From positions 3,348,001-3,412,000 of the forward strand of contig NZ_JALKBW010000001.1 of assembly GCF_023017165.1 (NCBI RefSeq): a stretch of 64,000 nt of DNA, read 5' to 3'. Below the pieces are notes generated by a model. That model saw nothing but the letters and a program-made list of their open reading frames with translations, did not search any database and had not been told where the DNA came from. Shown here one piece after another: positions 35,073 to 45,097 of this stretch; position 1 is the stretch's first letter; each line of letters opens with the position of its first letter. The position numbers were made by a program, and so were the translations under genes. The stretch comes from Gordonia alkaliphila (GTDB lineage Bacteria > Actinomycetota > Actinomycetes > Mycobacteriales > Mycobacteriaceae).

Positions 35073-35403
35073 CTGTTGTCGACGCAGCGGCCGTCGAAGG
35101 TGCACCCCAACGCCCTGTCGCAGTGCGACAACCTCGCGCTGATGCGGATGAGTTCGGCGCACGACCTCGCCGAGCTGGGCCTGGCGTTCGGCTACGCACC
35201 CGCCGACCTCCTCGAACGCGCCATGGGATTCACGCAGGGCCAGGCGCTGTTCGCCGGCGGCTTCGCACCCGAGCCCCAGCTGATTCAGGTGGGCAAGCGG
35301 CTCACCGAGGAGGGCGGCTCCGACGTCGCAGTGCCACTGCGCTGAGCGGGCCGACACCGCCGACTCGGCGCTGAACCCGGTTGCGCCGACTACCTTTTCG
35401 GAC

Positions 35404-36560
35404 ATGGCGCACTACGTGGATCCGATCGACGGCACCGAGTACCCGATCGACGCACCGCGGTGGCGGTCGGACGCAGGACGACCGCTCTGGATCGCACCGG
35501 GCGGCGGTCTGGGGCGCGACGACATCGACGCGTCGACGGCGTCGCTGTGGCGCTACCGCGCGGCGTTGCCCGTCGAGTTCGGGCATCCGATCACGCTCGG
35601 CGAAGGGCGGACGCCGCTGCTCGAACGCGCATGGGGTGCTCTCCTCTCGGTCGCCCGCTGTTCAAACTCGACTTCCTCAATCCCACCGGCAGCTTCAAGG
35701 ACCGGGGAACGGCGGTGATGCTGTCGTACCTGCGTGATCGGGGCGTCACAGCGGTGCTCGAGGACAGTTCGGGCAACGGCGGCGCCTCCGTCGCCGGGTA
35801 CGGTGCGGCCGGCGGGATGGGCGTCACGATCTTCGCGCCGTCGTCCACGTCACCGAGCAAGATCGACCAGGTCCGCGCGTACGGCGCGACGGTGGAGCTG
35901 GTGGAGGGCCCGCGCGAGGAGTCGCAGCACGCGGCGATCCGCCGGTCGGAGAGCAGCCGGTCCGGGAGCGACGCCTTCTACGCGAGTCACAACTGGCAGG
36001 CGTTCTTTCTGCAGGGCACCAAGACGTTGGCGTACGAGATCTGGGAAGATCTCGGCTTCCGCGCACCTGACAACGTGATCGTTCCGGTCGGGGCGGGCAG
36101 CAGCCTGCTGGGCTGTTGGCTCGGGTTCCGTGAGCTCGCGTCGGCCGGACAGATCTCGACACCGCCCAGGCTGTTCGCGGCGCAACCGCTGAACTGTTCA
36201 CCGGTCGACGCCGCGTTCAGTGCGGGATCCGATGGGCCGGTGGCGCGACCGGTGTCCCCGACGATCGCCGAGGGCACCTCCATCGCCCGCCCCCTGCGAC
36301 TGCCCCAGATGCTCCATGCCCTCCGGGACAGCGGTGGCCGCTCCGTCGCCGTCCCCGAAGCCGATATCGCGCGCGCCCTGCACGACCTGTGCGCAGGCGG
36401 GCTGTTCGTCGAGCCGACCAGCGCGACGACCGCGGCCGCGTACTCGTCGCTGCTGGCGTCGACCGCGATCACGCCGTCGGAGACGACGGTCGTGCTGCTC
36501 ACCGGGTCGGGGTTGAAGGCCGCCGCGGCGGTTGCCGACGTCGTCGCAGCCGTGTACTGA
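35404..36560 (+). pseudogene. Threonine-synthase-like PLP enzyme, one-base frameshift
   Basis: The start MAHYVDPIDGTEYPIDAPRW and EGRTPLLERAWG lie in one frame, and from about 35645 the gene continues in another with GRPLFKLDFLNPTGSFKDRG, where the Lys binds PLP. A single missing C in CTCCTCTCGG explains the shift. Further fold-type II motifs are EDSSGNGGASVAGYGAAGGM (cofactor phosphate loop), VPVGAGSSLLG and LLTGSGLKAA. The corrected protein is about 385 residues. It is related to threonine synthase, but its true reaction is uncertain because no thrA/thrB gene is adjacent. Confidence 0.82.
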
Positions 36561-36645
36561 GTCGGCGAGACGCCTGGGCGTCGATGCGCAACACGAATCC
36601 CGTGTTTTCGTCGAACGCACCTGCTGCGGGGCGGATACTCCCTAC

Positions 36646-37740
36646 ATGGACTCCCCCTCCGAAGCCGGCCAGCCATCCGTGTTGCCTCGCGGCGTGGTCG
36701 TCCTGATCAGTCTCGCGTGCATCGTCGTCGCCGTCGCCGGGCTCCGGTCGATCGCCGGTCTCGTCGGCCCCGTGGTGCTCGCGCTGATGCTCACGATCGC
36801 CGTGCATCCGCTGGGACGTTGGCTCCGAAAACGCGGCTGTCCCGCCTGGCTGGCCGCGCTGGCGATTCTGCTCGGGGTCTACGGGATCATCATCTTCCTG
36901 TTCGTGTCGGTGATCTTCTCCATCGCGCAGCTGGCCACGCTGATGCCCCAGTACGCGGACAAGTTCGACGGGATCGTCGACGATGTACGCAGCTTCCTGA
37001 GCGACCGCGGCATCGACGAGAGCAGCATCCACGACATGCTCGCGAACGTCGACGCGGGCAAGCTGATCTCGACGGCCGGGAGCCTGCTGTCGGGGCTGAT
37101 GTCGGCGACCTCCGGCCTGATCCTGGTCCTCACGGTCGCGCTGTTCATGGCGATGGACGCGATCGGCTTCGGCGACCGGATCGCCATCCTCGATCGCATT
37201 CGCCCCAACGTCTCGAAAGCCCTCGGCGAGTTCGCCGCGGGCACGCGCACCTACCTGGTCGTCAGCACCGTGTTCGGTCTGATCGTCGCGGTGCTCGACG
37301 CCGGCGCGCTCTGGGCCCTGGGCATACCGTTGCCGTTCCTGTGGGGTCTGCTGTCGTTCATCACCAACTACATCCCGAACATCGGGTTCGTGATCGGCGT
37401 GATCCCGCCCGCTCTCCTCGCGCTGCTCGACGGCGGCGCCGGGAAGATGCTCCTGGTGATCCTCGTCTACAGCGTGATCAACATGGTGATCCAGACCGGC
37501 ATCCAGCCCAAGTTCATCGGCGACGCGGTCGGGTTGTCGACCACCCTGACGTTCCTGTCGCTGGTGGTGTGGGCCTGGATCCTCGGTCCGCTCGGCGCGA
37601 TCCTCGCGGTCCCGCTCACCATCCTCGTCAAGTGCCTGCTCATCGACATCGACCCGACCACGCGGTGGATGAATTACCTGATCGCCGACTCCGTCGACAA
37701 GAAACCCGCCCCCGATCCCGAAGGAACCGCGCCTGCGTGA
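36646..37740 (+). CDS. AI-2E family transporter (TqsA/PerM-like)
   Basis: 364 residues. About eight hydrophobic segments are arranged as in the family, with a long polar insertion (about 100-150: YADKFDGIVDDVRSFLSDRG) and the family signature near the end, GIPLPFLWGLLSFITNYIPN and GPLGAILAVPLTILVKCLL. Members export autoinducer-2, ions or osmolytes, and the substrate here is unknown. The Met at 36646 was chosen as start since upstream codons are atypical. The 85 bases before it show no gene. Confidence 0.88.
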   Translation: MDSPSEAGQPSVLPRGVVVLISLACIVVAVAGLRSIAGLVGPVVLALMLTIAVHPLGRWLRKRGCPAWLAALAILLGVYGIIIFLFVSVIFSIAQLATLMPQYADKFDGIVDDVRSFLSDRGIDESSIHDMLANVDAGKLISTAGSLLSGLMSATSGLILVLTVALFMAMDAIGFGDRIAILDRIRPNVSKALGEFAAGTRTYLVVSTVFGLIVAVLDAGALWALGIPLPFLWGLLSFITNYIPNIGFVIGVIPPALLALLDGGAGKMLLVILVYSVINMVIQTGIQPKFIGDAVGLSTTLTFLSLVVWAWILGPLGAILAVPLTILVKCLLIDIDPTTRWMNYLIADSVDKKPAPDPEGTAPA

Positions 37741-37759
37741 TCCCCGCGGTCGTCATCGC

Positions 37760-38809
37760 TCACGGAACGCGGTACGTCCACTCCGGCGTACTGAACTTGT
37801 CCCGCACCAACTCGCGCGCGGCCGACATCTCCGCGTCGGTGTAGCCCGCCTCCCGTGTGGTGTACCGCGCGCGGAAGTGCGCCAGAAACGCGTCGATGAT
37901 GTCGGCACGCGTCATGCCGGTCTGCGAGCGCATCGGGTCCACCCGCTTACCGGAGCTGGTGATGCCCTTGTCGGAGATCTTCTCGCGCCCGATCCGCAGC
38001 ACCTCGGTCATCTTGTCGGCGTCGATGTCGTACGACATCGTCACGTGGTGCAGGACGGCGCCGCCGACGATCCGCTTCTGCGCCGCGCCGCCGATCTTGC
38101 CCTGCTCGGAGACGATGTCGTTGATCGGCACGTAGCTGGCCTTGATCCCGACATCGGCCAGCGCACCCATCACCCACTGGTCGAGGAATTCGTACGAGCG
38201 CTCGAAGCTGAGCCCGTCCACCAGGGACCCGGGCACGACCAGCGAATAGGTGATGCAGTTACCGGGCTCCATGAACATCGCACCGCCGCCGGAGATCCGC
38301 CGCACGATGCCGATGCCGTGCCGCTGCGCCGCGTCCTCGTCGACCTCGTTGCGCACCGACTGGAACGAACCGATGACCACCAGCGGCGAGTCCCAGTCCC
38401 AGAACCGCAGCGTCGGAGGTCGCGTGCCGGCGGCGACTTCGCGCAGCAGCACCTCGTCGAGGGCGACGTGCATGGCCGGTTCCAGCACCATCGGCGCGAT
38501 GACGTCGAAGACGTGGTCATGCCAGCTCGATGCGTGCCCGAGTGCGCGCCGCACCGCGATGCCGACCGACTCGGGCGTGAAGCCGACCATCGAGACGTGC
38601 TCGGGCAATGCCTGCGCGATCCGCTCGGCAAGCGCGGCCGCGTTCGCGGTGATCGGAGCACCGATCAGCGCGTCGGTGATGGTCTCGAGCGCCTCGTCGG
38701 GTTCGAGGAAGAAGTCGCCCGACAGCGCCACCTTCGTCAGTCGATCGTCGGCCGCCTCGACGTCGACCACTACCAGCTTGCCGCCCGGGACTTTGTATTC
38801 AGCATGCAC
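37760..38809 (-). CDS. Lipoate-protein ligase A-like protein with N-terminal accessory domain
   Basis: 349 residues. The catalytic BPL/LplA domain spans about 100-330: RFWDWDSPLVVIGSFQSVRNEVD, RRISGGGAMFMEPGNCITYS (lipoyl-AMP loop) and KIGGAAQKRIVGGAVLHH (catalytic Lys). Before it sits a roughly 90-residue domain (GGKLVVVDVEAADDRLTKVA, FFLEPDEALETITDAL) resembling the LplA C-terminal accessory domain, here placed first. It would attach scavenged lipoate to E2/GcvH proteins. Convergent with the AI-2E-family gene with a 19-base gap. Confidence 0.85.
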   Translation of the reverse strand: MHAEYKVPGGKLVVVDVEAADDRLTKVALSGDFFLEPDEALETITDALIGAPITANAAALAERIAQALPEHVSMVGFTPESVGIAVRRALGHASSWHDHVFDVIAPMVLEPAMHVALDEVLLREVAAGTRPPTLRFWDWDSPLVVIGSFQSVRNEVDEDAAQRHGIGIVRRISGGGAMFMEPGNCITYSLVVPGSLVDGLSFERSYEFLDQWVMGALADVGIKASYVPINDIVSEQGKIGGAAQKRIVGGAVLHHVTMSYDIDADKMTEVLRIGREKISDKGITSSGKRVDPMRSQTGMTRADIIDAFLAHFRARYTTREAGYTDAEMSAARELVRDKFSTPEWTYRVP

Positions 38810-38884
38810 GGGGACCAGCCTATCGGTGGGCGACGACGCACGGTGTCCGACGTTTCCGGTGGGTACGGGGTGGGAGATGCAGAA

Positions 38885-38917
38885 AACCGCTCCCTCCGAG
38901 ATTCGGAGAGAGCGGTT
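38885..38917 (-). terminator. Intrinsic terminator after tRNA-Pro
   Basis: AACCGCTCTCTCCG pairs with CGGAGGGAGCGGTT around AATCT, and the minus strand continues with a TTTTCT tract. It lies 15 bases past the 3' end of the tRNA. Confidence 0.8.
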
Positions 38918-38932
38918 GATCTGCGTAAACGG

Positions 38933-39006
<74 letters not shown>

Positions 39007-39139
39007 TTTCCCTTGCGGGATTTTCGTACCCCGCAAGCGGAGCGAGGACTACATTAGCGCACCGCTCCCGCGGATCACTAATCGGCCTTCGCACCGGCGA
39101 AATCACCCGAAACCACCAGGCGATTCACGCACCCGCGAC

Positions 39140-39409
39140 CTACGAGGCATCCGCGTTCTTGCGGTCCACCCACACCCAGATACTCGTGACGATCAGCGCG
39201 CCGACGAGCGACCAGATGATGCCGCTGGGCTCGAAGGCGAAGCCCTCGCCGGCGATCAGGCTACCGAGCGCGCCGCCGACGAAGGACCCGAGCACACCGG
39301 CGCCCAGGGCCATGCCCCAGTTGACGCCGGAGCCCTTGCTGGACCCCAGGATCCATTGCGCCGCAGCGCCGATGAGCATTCCCCAGAGGATGATTCCGAT
39401 GATCAGCAT
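39140..39409 (-). CDS. GlsB/YeaQ/YmgE family small membrane stress protein
   Basis: 89 residues with three hydrophobic helices. GGALGSLIAGEGFAFEPSGI and IGIILWGMLIGAAAQWIL match the transglycosylase-associated (GlsB/YmgE) family, which are general-stress membrane proteins with no proven enzyme activity. A short charged C-terminus, DRKNADAS, ends it. It lies 21 bases downstream of der on the same strand. Confidence 0.85.
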   Translation of the reverse strand: MLIIGIILWGMLIGAAAQWILGSSKGSGVNWGMALGAGVLGSFVGGALGSLIAGEGFAFEPSGIIWSLVGALIVTSIWVWVDRKNADAS

Positions 39410-39430
39410 GCCGGAAGTATTACACAGCAG

Positions 39431-40888
39431 TTACTTTCGGCTGCGGGTGCGTTCGCGCTTGTCCTTGACGCGCACGTTGACGCGCACCGGCGAGCCGTCG
39501 AAGCCGAACTCCTCGCGGAGTCGACGCTCCAGGAACCGGCGGTAGCCGGCCTCCAGGAAGCCGTTGGTGAACATGACGAAGGTCGGCGGGCGGGTGGCCG
39601 CCTGCGTCGCGAACATCACGCGGGGCTGACGTCCACCACGCACCGGCGGCGGCGTGGCAGCGATGACGTCCTTGAGCCAGTTGTTCAGCTTGCCGGTGGA
39701 GACGCGGCGGTCCCACGACTCGAGGGCCTCCTCCATCGCGGGCACCAGCTTCTGCACCGAGCGGCCGGTCTCGGCGGAGATGTTGACGCGGCGGGCCCAC
39801 GGCACGCGGGCCAGCTCGCGGTCGATCTCCTTGTCGAGGTCGTAGCGACGCTCCTCGTCGACCAGGTCCCACTTGTTGAACACGATGACCAACGCGCGGC
39901 CGCTGTCGATGATCATCGACAGCACGCGCAGGTCCTGCTCGGTGATCTCTTGGCTCGCATCGATCAGCAGCAGCGCCAGCTCGGCCGATTCCAGGGCCCC
40001 ACGGGTCCGCAGGGACGCGTAGTACTCGTGGCCGGTGGCGGTGTGCACCTTGCGGCGCAGTCCGGCGGTGTCGACGAACTGCCACGTCTTGCCGTCGAGC
40101 TCGATGATTTCGTCGACGGGGTCGACGGTGGTGCCTGCGACGTCGTCGACCACCACGCGCTGCTCCCCGGCCAGCCGGTTCAGCAGCGAGCTCTTGCCGA
40201 CGTTCGGCTTGCCCACCAACGCGATACGACGCGGACCGCCGGCGGCGTACCGCTCGCGCGGCGTCTCCGGCAGGTTCTCCAGGATCGTGTCGAGGAGGTC
40301 GGCGGCGCCGCGGCCGTGCGAGGCCGAGATCATGTGCGGCTCCCCCAAGCCCAACGACCACAGGGTCGCCGCGTCGGCCTCCGCGCGCTCGCTGTCGACC
40401 TTGTTGGCGGCCAACAGGACCGGAACCTTGGCACGACGCAGGGTGCGCGCCACCGCCTCGTCGGTCGCCGTGGCGCCCACAGTCGCATCGACCACGAGCA
40501 CGATCAGGTCGGCGCTCCGCATGGCCTGTTCGGCCTGCAGGCTGATCGACGCCTGCATGCCCTTGGCGTCCGGCTCCCAGCCGCCGGTGTCGGTGACCAT
40601 GAACTGGCGGCCGGTCCAGGTGGCCGGGTACGAGACGCGGTCACGCGTCACGCCGGGCACGTCCTCGACCACGGCCTCGCGGCGGCCGATGAACCGGTTG
40701 ACCAGCGTCGACTTGCCGACGTTCGGTCGTCCGACGATCGCGACGACCGGCAGCTTCTCCGCCAGCTGCTCGTCGCCGTCGGTGACGAAGTCCGACAGGT
40801 CCCAGTCGGCCTCGTCGCTCCAGGTGCCGTCGCCGGGCACCGCCTCCGCTCCCGAGAAGTCCTGTGGGGCGAAATCATCCTCAGACAT
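39431..40888 (-). CDS. der: Ribosome biogenesis GTPase Der (EngA)
   Basis: 485 residues with two tandem G domains: [12 protein letters not shown] (P-loop about 53-60), DTGG and NKVD in the first, and [11 protein letters not shown] (about 226-233), DTAG and NKWD in the second. A C-terminal KH-like domain follows (WVxxHN-type region to KRERTRSRK). The first 45 residues form an acidic extension common in actinobacterial Der. It assists 50S assembly. It overlaps cmk by 8 bases. Confidence 0.96.
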   Translation of the reverse strand: MSEDDFAPQDFSGAEAVPGDGTWSDEADWDLSDFVTDGDEQLAEKLPVVAIVGRPNVGKSTLVNRFIGRREAVVEDVPGVTRDRVSYPATWTGRQFMVTDTGGWEPDAKGMQASISLQAEQAMRSADLIVLVVDATVGATATDEAVARTLRRAKVPVLLAANKVDSERAEADAATLWSLGLGEPHMISASHGRGAADLLDTILENLPETPRERYAAGGPRRIALVGKPNVGKSSLLNRLAGEQRVVVDDVAGTTVDPVDEIIELDGKTWQFVDTAGLRRKVHTATGHEYYASLRTRGALESAELALLLIDASQEITEQDLRVLSMIIDSGRALVIVFNKWDLVDEERRYDLDKEIDRELARVPWARRVNISAETGRSVQKLVPAMEEALESWDRRVSTGKLNNWLKDVIAATPPPVRGGRQPRVMFATQAATRPPTFVMFTNGFLEAGYRRFLERRLREEFGFDGSPVRVNVRVKDKRERTRSRK

Positions 40889-41573
40889 CGCGCACTCCGA
40901 TCCGCTCGCCGACGAGTTCGGTCAGTCGGTCGAGCACTTGCTGCAGGGTCAGGTCACTGGTGTCCACGTGCACCGCGTCGTCGGCGGGCCGCAGGGGGCT
41001 CACCGCGCGGGTGGAATCCAGGTGGTCGCGCCGGTTCACGCTGGCGAGGACCTCGTCGAGGTCGCTCGCCCGGCCGGCGGCCAGGTTCTGCCGGTGACGG
41101 CGCTCGGAGCGCGCCTCCGGCGTGGCGGTCAGGTACACCTTCAGCGCCGCCGTCGGGAAGACGACGGTGCCGATGTCACGGCCTTCCACCACCAGGAAGT
41201 CGTCGACGGCGTGCTCACGCTGGAGCGCCACCAACTTCTCGCGCACCACCGGGTTGGCCGACACCGGCGACACCGCGGCGGTCACCTCGTCGGTGCGAAT
41301 CTCGCGGGAGACGTCGGCGCCGTCGAGGGTGGCGATAGTGGCGCCGTCGGCGCCGGCGGAGACCCGGATGTCGGCGGCGGCCACCACGGGGCCGGTCGCC
41401 GCATCATCGGCGGGGTCGATGCCGGCCCGCAGCACCGCGAGCGTCGCCGCCCGGTACATCGCACCGGTGTCGAGGTAGTGCGCCCCCACGCGCTGCGCCA
41501 ATTGGCCTGCGACAGTGGACTTTCCGGTACCCGCGGGGCCGTCGATCGCGACGACGTCCACCGTGCCGGTCAC
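40881..41573 (-). CDS. cmk: Cytidylate kinase
   Basis: 230 residues. P-loop [20 protein letters not shown] (about 8-25), [15 protein letters not shown] and [20 protein letters not shown] are Cmk signatures, and the LID region has [11 protein letters not shown]. It phosphorylates CMP and dCMP. It is translationally coupled to rluB upstream (4-base overlap) and der downstream. Confidence 0.96.
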   Translation of the reverse strand: MTGTVDVVAIDGPAGTGKSTVAGQLAQRVGAHYLDTGAMYRAATLAVLRAGIDPADDAATGPVVAAADIRVSAGADGATIATLDGADVSREIRTDEVTAAVSPVSANPVVREKLVALQREHAVDDFLVVEGRDIGTVVFPTAALKVYLTATPEARSERRHRQNLAAGRASDLDEVLASVNRRDHLDSTRAVSPLRPADDAVHVDTSDLTLQQVLDRLTELVGERIGVRDV

Positions 41574-42649
41574 ATCCCCACCGCCTTGTACAGAGCGCCG
41601 ATCTCCTTGCTGTCGAGCGCACGCATGCTGCCCGGACGCTGGTTGCCCAGCGCGATCGGTCCGATGTCGGTGCGCACCAGGCGCTCCACCGGGAAGCCGA
41701 CCTCGGCGAGGAGGCGACGCACGATGTGCTTGCGGCCCTCGTGCAGCACCAGGCGGACCAGGCTGCGGCCCTCGTGCAGTTCGAGCACGGAGAACTCGTC
41801 GACCGACGCCGGGCCGTCCTCGAGCTCCACGCCGTTACGCAGGACGCGGCCGAGGCCGCGCGGCACCTCGCCGCGCACGGTGGCCAGGTAGGTCTTGGGC
41901 ACCTCGTACGACGGGTGCATCAGGCGATGTGCCAGCTCGCCGTCGTTGCTGAGCAGGATCAGGCCCTCGGTGTCGGCGTCGAGACGACCGACGTGGAACA
42001 GGCGCTGACCAGCCATCACGCGCTCGGCGACCAGGTCGCCGATGCACGGCCGGCCCTGCTCGTCGCTCATCGTGGACTGCCAGCCCTTGGGCTTGTTGAG
42101 CGCCAGGTACTGCTTGGTCTCGTCGATGATGATGCGGGCGCCGTCGACCTTGATGATCGAGCTCGACGGATTGATGCGCAGGCCCTGCTCGACGACGATC
42201 TCGCCGTCGACCTCGACGCGGCCGGCCGCGATCAGTTCCTCGGCGCCCCGACGGGAGGCGACGCCGGCGGCGGCGAGCACCTTCTGCAGGCGCATGCCGT
42301 CTTCGATGTACACCGCACCCTCGCCCTGCACGTCGGCGACCTGGGTGCGGGCCGGCTTGGCGTTGTTGAGGCGGACGCGGCCAGAGGCCACATCGGGGCG
42401 CGAACCCTTGCGGTGCGGCTTGCGGCTGGAGGCCTGCTGGCCCGGGCGGCCCTTGCCCCCGGCGCTCTTACCGGCAGCGCTTTTACCTGTGGTGCGCTTA
42501 CCTTCTGCGCCCTTGCGCCCGGACTTCGGTCCGTCGGCGCTCTTGCCGTGGGCGCTCTTGCCCTTGGCGGGCTTGCCCTTGGCGGTCGAACGGGAGCGGC
42601 GGTCGCCGTCTCCCTGTCCCGGTCTGCCGTCTCGGCTAGCGGTTGCCAT
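41570..42649 (-). CDS. rluB: 23S rRNA pseudouridine synthase RluB-like, with long basic N-terminal tail
   Basis: 359 residues. The S4 domain is at about 118-175 ([20 protein letters not shown]) and the catalytic motif [19 protein letters not shown] contains the active Asp. The first roughly 95 residues are an extreme low-complexity tail with repeated KGKSA/GKSA units and Arg/Lys, probably disordered and RNA-binding. In related species this enzyme modifies helix 80s of 23S rRNA. It starts 26 bases after the scpB stop, in one operon. Confidence 0.93.
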   Translation of the reverse strand: MATASRDGRPGQGDGDRRSRSTAKGKPAKGKSAHGKSADGPKSGRKGAEGKRTTGKSAAGKSAGGKGRPGQQASSRKPHRKGSRPDVASGRVRLNNAKPARTQVADVQGEGAVYIEDGMRLQKVLAAAGVASRRGAEELIAAGRVEVDGEIVVEQGLRINPSSSIIKVDGARIIIDETKQYLALNKPKGWQSTMSDEQGRPCIGDLVAERVMAGQRLFHVGRLDADTEGLILLSNDGELAHRLMHPSYEVPKTYLATVRGEVPRGLGRVLRNGVELEDGPASVDEFSVLELHEGRSLVRLVLHEGRKHIVRRLLAEVGFPVERLVRTDIGPIALGNQRPGSMRALDSKEIGALYKAVGM

Positions 42650-42675
42650 GGTGAATCCTTAAGTTGTTCTCTTCT

Positions 42676-43380
42676 TCACTGGTCGGCGTCCTTGAGGACC
42701 TCCGCCGCAGTGTCAGTTTCCAATTCTGCCGTCGGAGCGGCCAGTTTGGCGAATCGCGGATCGTCGAGCAGCTCCTCGCCGAGATCGTCGATCACGTCGA
42801 CATCGGGCAGTAGCGGTGCCAGATCCGGGAGCTCCGACACCGATGCCAACCCCAGCCGCTCGAGAAATAGTTCCGTTGTCTCGTACATCACAGCGTGCGT
42901 CTGACCGTCCGAGCCGGCTTCGTTGATCAGGCCGCGAGCCAACAAGGTGCGGACGACGCCGTCGACGTTGACGCCGCGGATGGCGCTGACCCGGGCGCGG
43001 GTCACCGGCTGCCGATAAGCGATCACCGCGAGCGTCTCCAACGCGGCGCGCGTCAGTTTGCTGCGCGCACCGTCGAGCAGCAGGCTCTCCACGTACGGCG
43101 CGAACTCCGAGCGCGTGTAATACCGCCAGCCGTCGCCGGCGTACCGCAGGTCGATACCGCTGCCCGCCGCGGTGAGGTCGGCGGCCATGGTGCGCAGCAT
43201 GTCCCGCACCCGCACCCGGTCCTGATCGACGACGGTGGCCAGTTCCTCGGTGGAGATCGGCGAATCCACCACCAGCAGAACGGCTTCCAGCGCACCGCGC
43301 AGGCCGGTGTCGTCGAGGAACCGGTCGCCTTCATCGTCCAGCGTGGGGTCGTCGAGCGTGGGGTCGGGTCGATCCGTCAT
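42676..43380 (-). CDS. scpB: Segregation and condensation protein B
   Basis: 234 residues. Tandem winged-helix domains are seen in LRGALEAVLLVVDSPISTEE, ALETLAVIAYRQPVTRARVS and IRGVNVDGVVRTLLARGLIN, the ScpB hallmark. ScpB dimers bind ScpA and regulate the SMC complex in chromosome segregation. The C-terminal roughly 40 residues are acidic. The start overlaps the scpA stop by 4 bases. Confidence 0.95.
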   Translation of the reverse strand: MTDRPDPTLDDPTLDDEGDRFLDDTGLRGALEAVLLVVDSPISTEELATVVDQDRVRVRDMLRTMAADLTAAGSGIDLRYAGDGWRYYTRSEFAPYVESLLLDGARSKLTRAALETLAVIAYRQPVTRARVSAIRGVNVDGVVRTLLARGLINEAGSDGQTHAVMYETTELFLERLGLASVSELPDLAPLLPDVDVIDDLGEELLDDPRFAKLAAPTAELETDTAAEVLKDADQ

Positions 43381-44192
43381 TGGTAGTCCTCCGCCTCTTC
43401 GATCGCCTTCTCGAGCTCCGCCGCGTCGGCCTCACCGGTCCACGCCACCGTCAGCAGCCCCAGCGCCTCGGGCTGGGTGAACGCCACGGCCCGTTCGCGA
43501 TACAACTCCAGCAGCCCGAGGAAGCTCGCGACCACCTCCAGACCGTTCGCGCAGTCGGCCACCAGTTCCCCGAACGTCAGGCTCCGCCCCGGCGCGGCCC
43601 GCAACAGCGCGCTCACGCGCTTGGCCTGCTCGGGCACCGAGACCGGCGAGCCGTGCAGGTGGTCGAGGCCGACGGTGGGTGTCGGCCGCGGCGCCATGGC
43701 GGCCGCCGCGATCTCGGCGAAGCGCTGCGGATCGACGCCCAGGTCCACCTCCGGAAGGAGCTGCGCGTAGCGGTCCTCCAGCGACACCGCGCGCGGATAG
43801 CGTTGCAGCGCAGTCGCTTCCAGCTCAGCGAACAGTTCCGCGACCTGCTTGTAGGCGCGGTACTGCAGCAGCCGCGCGAACAGCAGATCGCGCGCTTCGA
43901 GCAGCGCCAGATCCTCCGGATCCTCCACCTCGCCGGACGGCAGCAGACGCGCGGCCTTCAGATCGAGCAGGGTGGCGGCGATGACCAGGAACTCGGTGGT
44001 CTGCTCGAGGTCGGCGTCCGGTCCCAGCGCCTTGGTGTAGGCGATGAAGTCGTCGGTCACCACGTGCAGCGCCACCTGCGTCACGTCGAGGCGGTGCTGG
44101 CTGATCAGGTTGAGCAACAAGTCGAACGGGCCAGTGAAGTTGGTGAGCTTCACCTGGAAGCCGGTGGGCGCTTCGCTCACGTCCGGGGACAT
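43377..44192 (-). CDS. scpA: Segregation and condensation protein A
   Basis: 271 residues from MSPDVSEAPTGFQVKL; the frame is open upstream but overlaps parA antisense-frame sequence and is not coding. FTGPFDLLLNLISQHRLDVT (SMC neck-binding helix bundle) and EFLVIAATLLDLKAARLLP are ScpA signatures, and a C-terminal winged helix ends with FLGLLELYRERAVAFTQ. It is the kleisin of bacterial condensin. 8 bases follow the parA stop. Confidence 0.95.
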   Translation of the reverse strand: MSPDVSEAPTGFQVKLTNFTGPFDLLLNLISQHRLDVTQVALHVVTDDFIAYTKALGPDADLEQTTEFLVIAATLLDLKAARLLPSGEVEDPEDLALLEARDLLFARLLQYRAYKQVAELFAELEATALQRYPRAVSLEDRYAQLLPEVDLGVDPQRFAEIAAAAMAPRPTPTVGLDHLHGSPVSVPEQAKRVSALLRAAPGRSLTFGELVADCANGLEVVASFLGLLELYRERAVAFTQPEALGLLTVAWTGEADAAELEKAIEEAEDYQ

Positions 44193-44200
44193 GGCCCCGA

Positions 44201-45097
44201 CTACTGCTCGTTGCGGGCGATGACCTCGCGCGCCAGGTTTCGATACGCCACCGCCCCCGCCGATTTCGGCGCCCAGGACGTGATCGGCTCGCCGGCCACC
44301 GAGGTCTCCGGGAAGCGGACGGTACGGCTGATCACGGTGTCGAAGACGGCGTCGCCGAACACCTCGACCACGCGCGCCATCACGTCGCGCGAGTGCAGGG
44401 TGCGGGCGTCGAACATGGTGACCAGGATGCCGCCGAGCGTCAGGCGCGGATTGAGGCGGTCGTGCACCTTCTCGATGGTGTCGGTGAGCAGTGCGAGCCC
44501 GCGGAGGGAGAAGTACTCGCACTCCATCGGGATCAGCACGCTGTCCGCACAGGCCAGCGCGTTGACGGTGAGCAGCCCCAGGGACGGCTGGCAGTCGATG
44601 AGGATGTAGTCGTAGCGGTCGGCCACCGGGTGCAGCGCTCGCGCCAGCGCCTGCTCGCGGCCCACCTCGCTGACCAGCTGGATCTCCGCGGCCGAGAGGT
44701 CGATGTTCGACGGCAACAGGTCCAGGCCGTCGACCCGGGTGCGCAACAGCACGTCGTCGGTGGCCGCGTACGGCGCCACCAGCAGGTTGTGCACGGTCTC
44801 GTCGAGCTCGTGGTGCGGCACACCCAGCCCCGCGGAGAGTGCGCCCTGCGGGTCCAGATCCACCAGAAGAACGCGCCGACCGGCTTCGGCGAGCGCGGCA
44901 CCCAGGTTGATGGTCGACGTGGTCTTGCCGACGCCGCCCTTCTGGTTGCACACGGCGATCACCTTGGCGGGACCGTGCTTGTCGAGCGGACGCGGATCGG
45001 GGATGTCTCGGTACGGCCGCCCGGTGGGACCGAGCTCGGGCGGCTCGGTGCCCTCCAGGGGCAGTTGACCAGCGGCTTTGGGCGAATCTGCGCTCAC
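44201..45097 (-). CDS. ParA/Soj-family ATPase
   Basis: 298 residues. The deviant Walker A NQKGGVGKTTSTINLGAAL has its signature Lys at about residue 53, with DLDPQGALSAGLG and DCQPSLGLLTVNAL. A 40-residue Pro-rich leader (GTEPPELGPTGRPYRDIPDP) precedes the fold and is usual for the copy beside scpA in mycolata. It is the second ParA of the genome type (M. tuberculosis Rv1708), not the oriC-linked one. No parB follows it. It heads the operon with scpA, scpB, rluB, cmk and der. Confidence 0.9.
   Translation of the reverse strand: MSADSPKAAGQLPLEGTEPPELGPTGRPYRDIPDPRPLDKHGPAKVIAVCNQKGGVGKTTSTINLGAALAEAGRRVLLVDLDPQGALSAGLGVPHHELDETVHNLLVAPYAATDDVLLRTRVDGLDLLPSNIDLSAAEIQLVSEVGREQALARALHPVADRYDYILIDCQPSLGLLTVNALACADSVLIPMECEYFSLRGLALLTDTIEKVHDRLNPRLTLGGILVTMFDARTLHSRDVMARVVEVFGDAVFDTVISRTVRFPETSVAGEPITSWAPKSAGAVAYRNLAREVIARNEQ

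Larger units (their letters stand above)
32777..35345 (+). pseudogene. HerA-like (DUF87-type) ATPase disrupted by the IS256-family element
   Basis: Pieces 32777-33597 and 35081-35345 join to 361 residues when the element and one CTGTTGTC duplication are left out. Walker A is GQSGSGKTYSLGVLLEQ (about 32-39), Walker B RLVVLDEAHNL, and the join itself restores LLLSTQRPSKV, the Q-containing motif of HerA/FtsK-type ATPases. The C-terminal part contains FTQGQALFAGGF. HerA-type ATPases drive DNA or protein translocation, and stand-alone actinobacterial versions are of unknown function. As assembled, the protein stops about 24 codons into the element. Confidence 0.88.
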
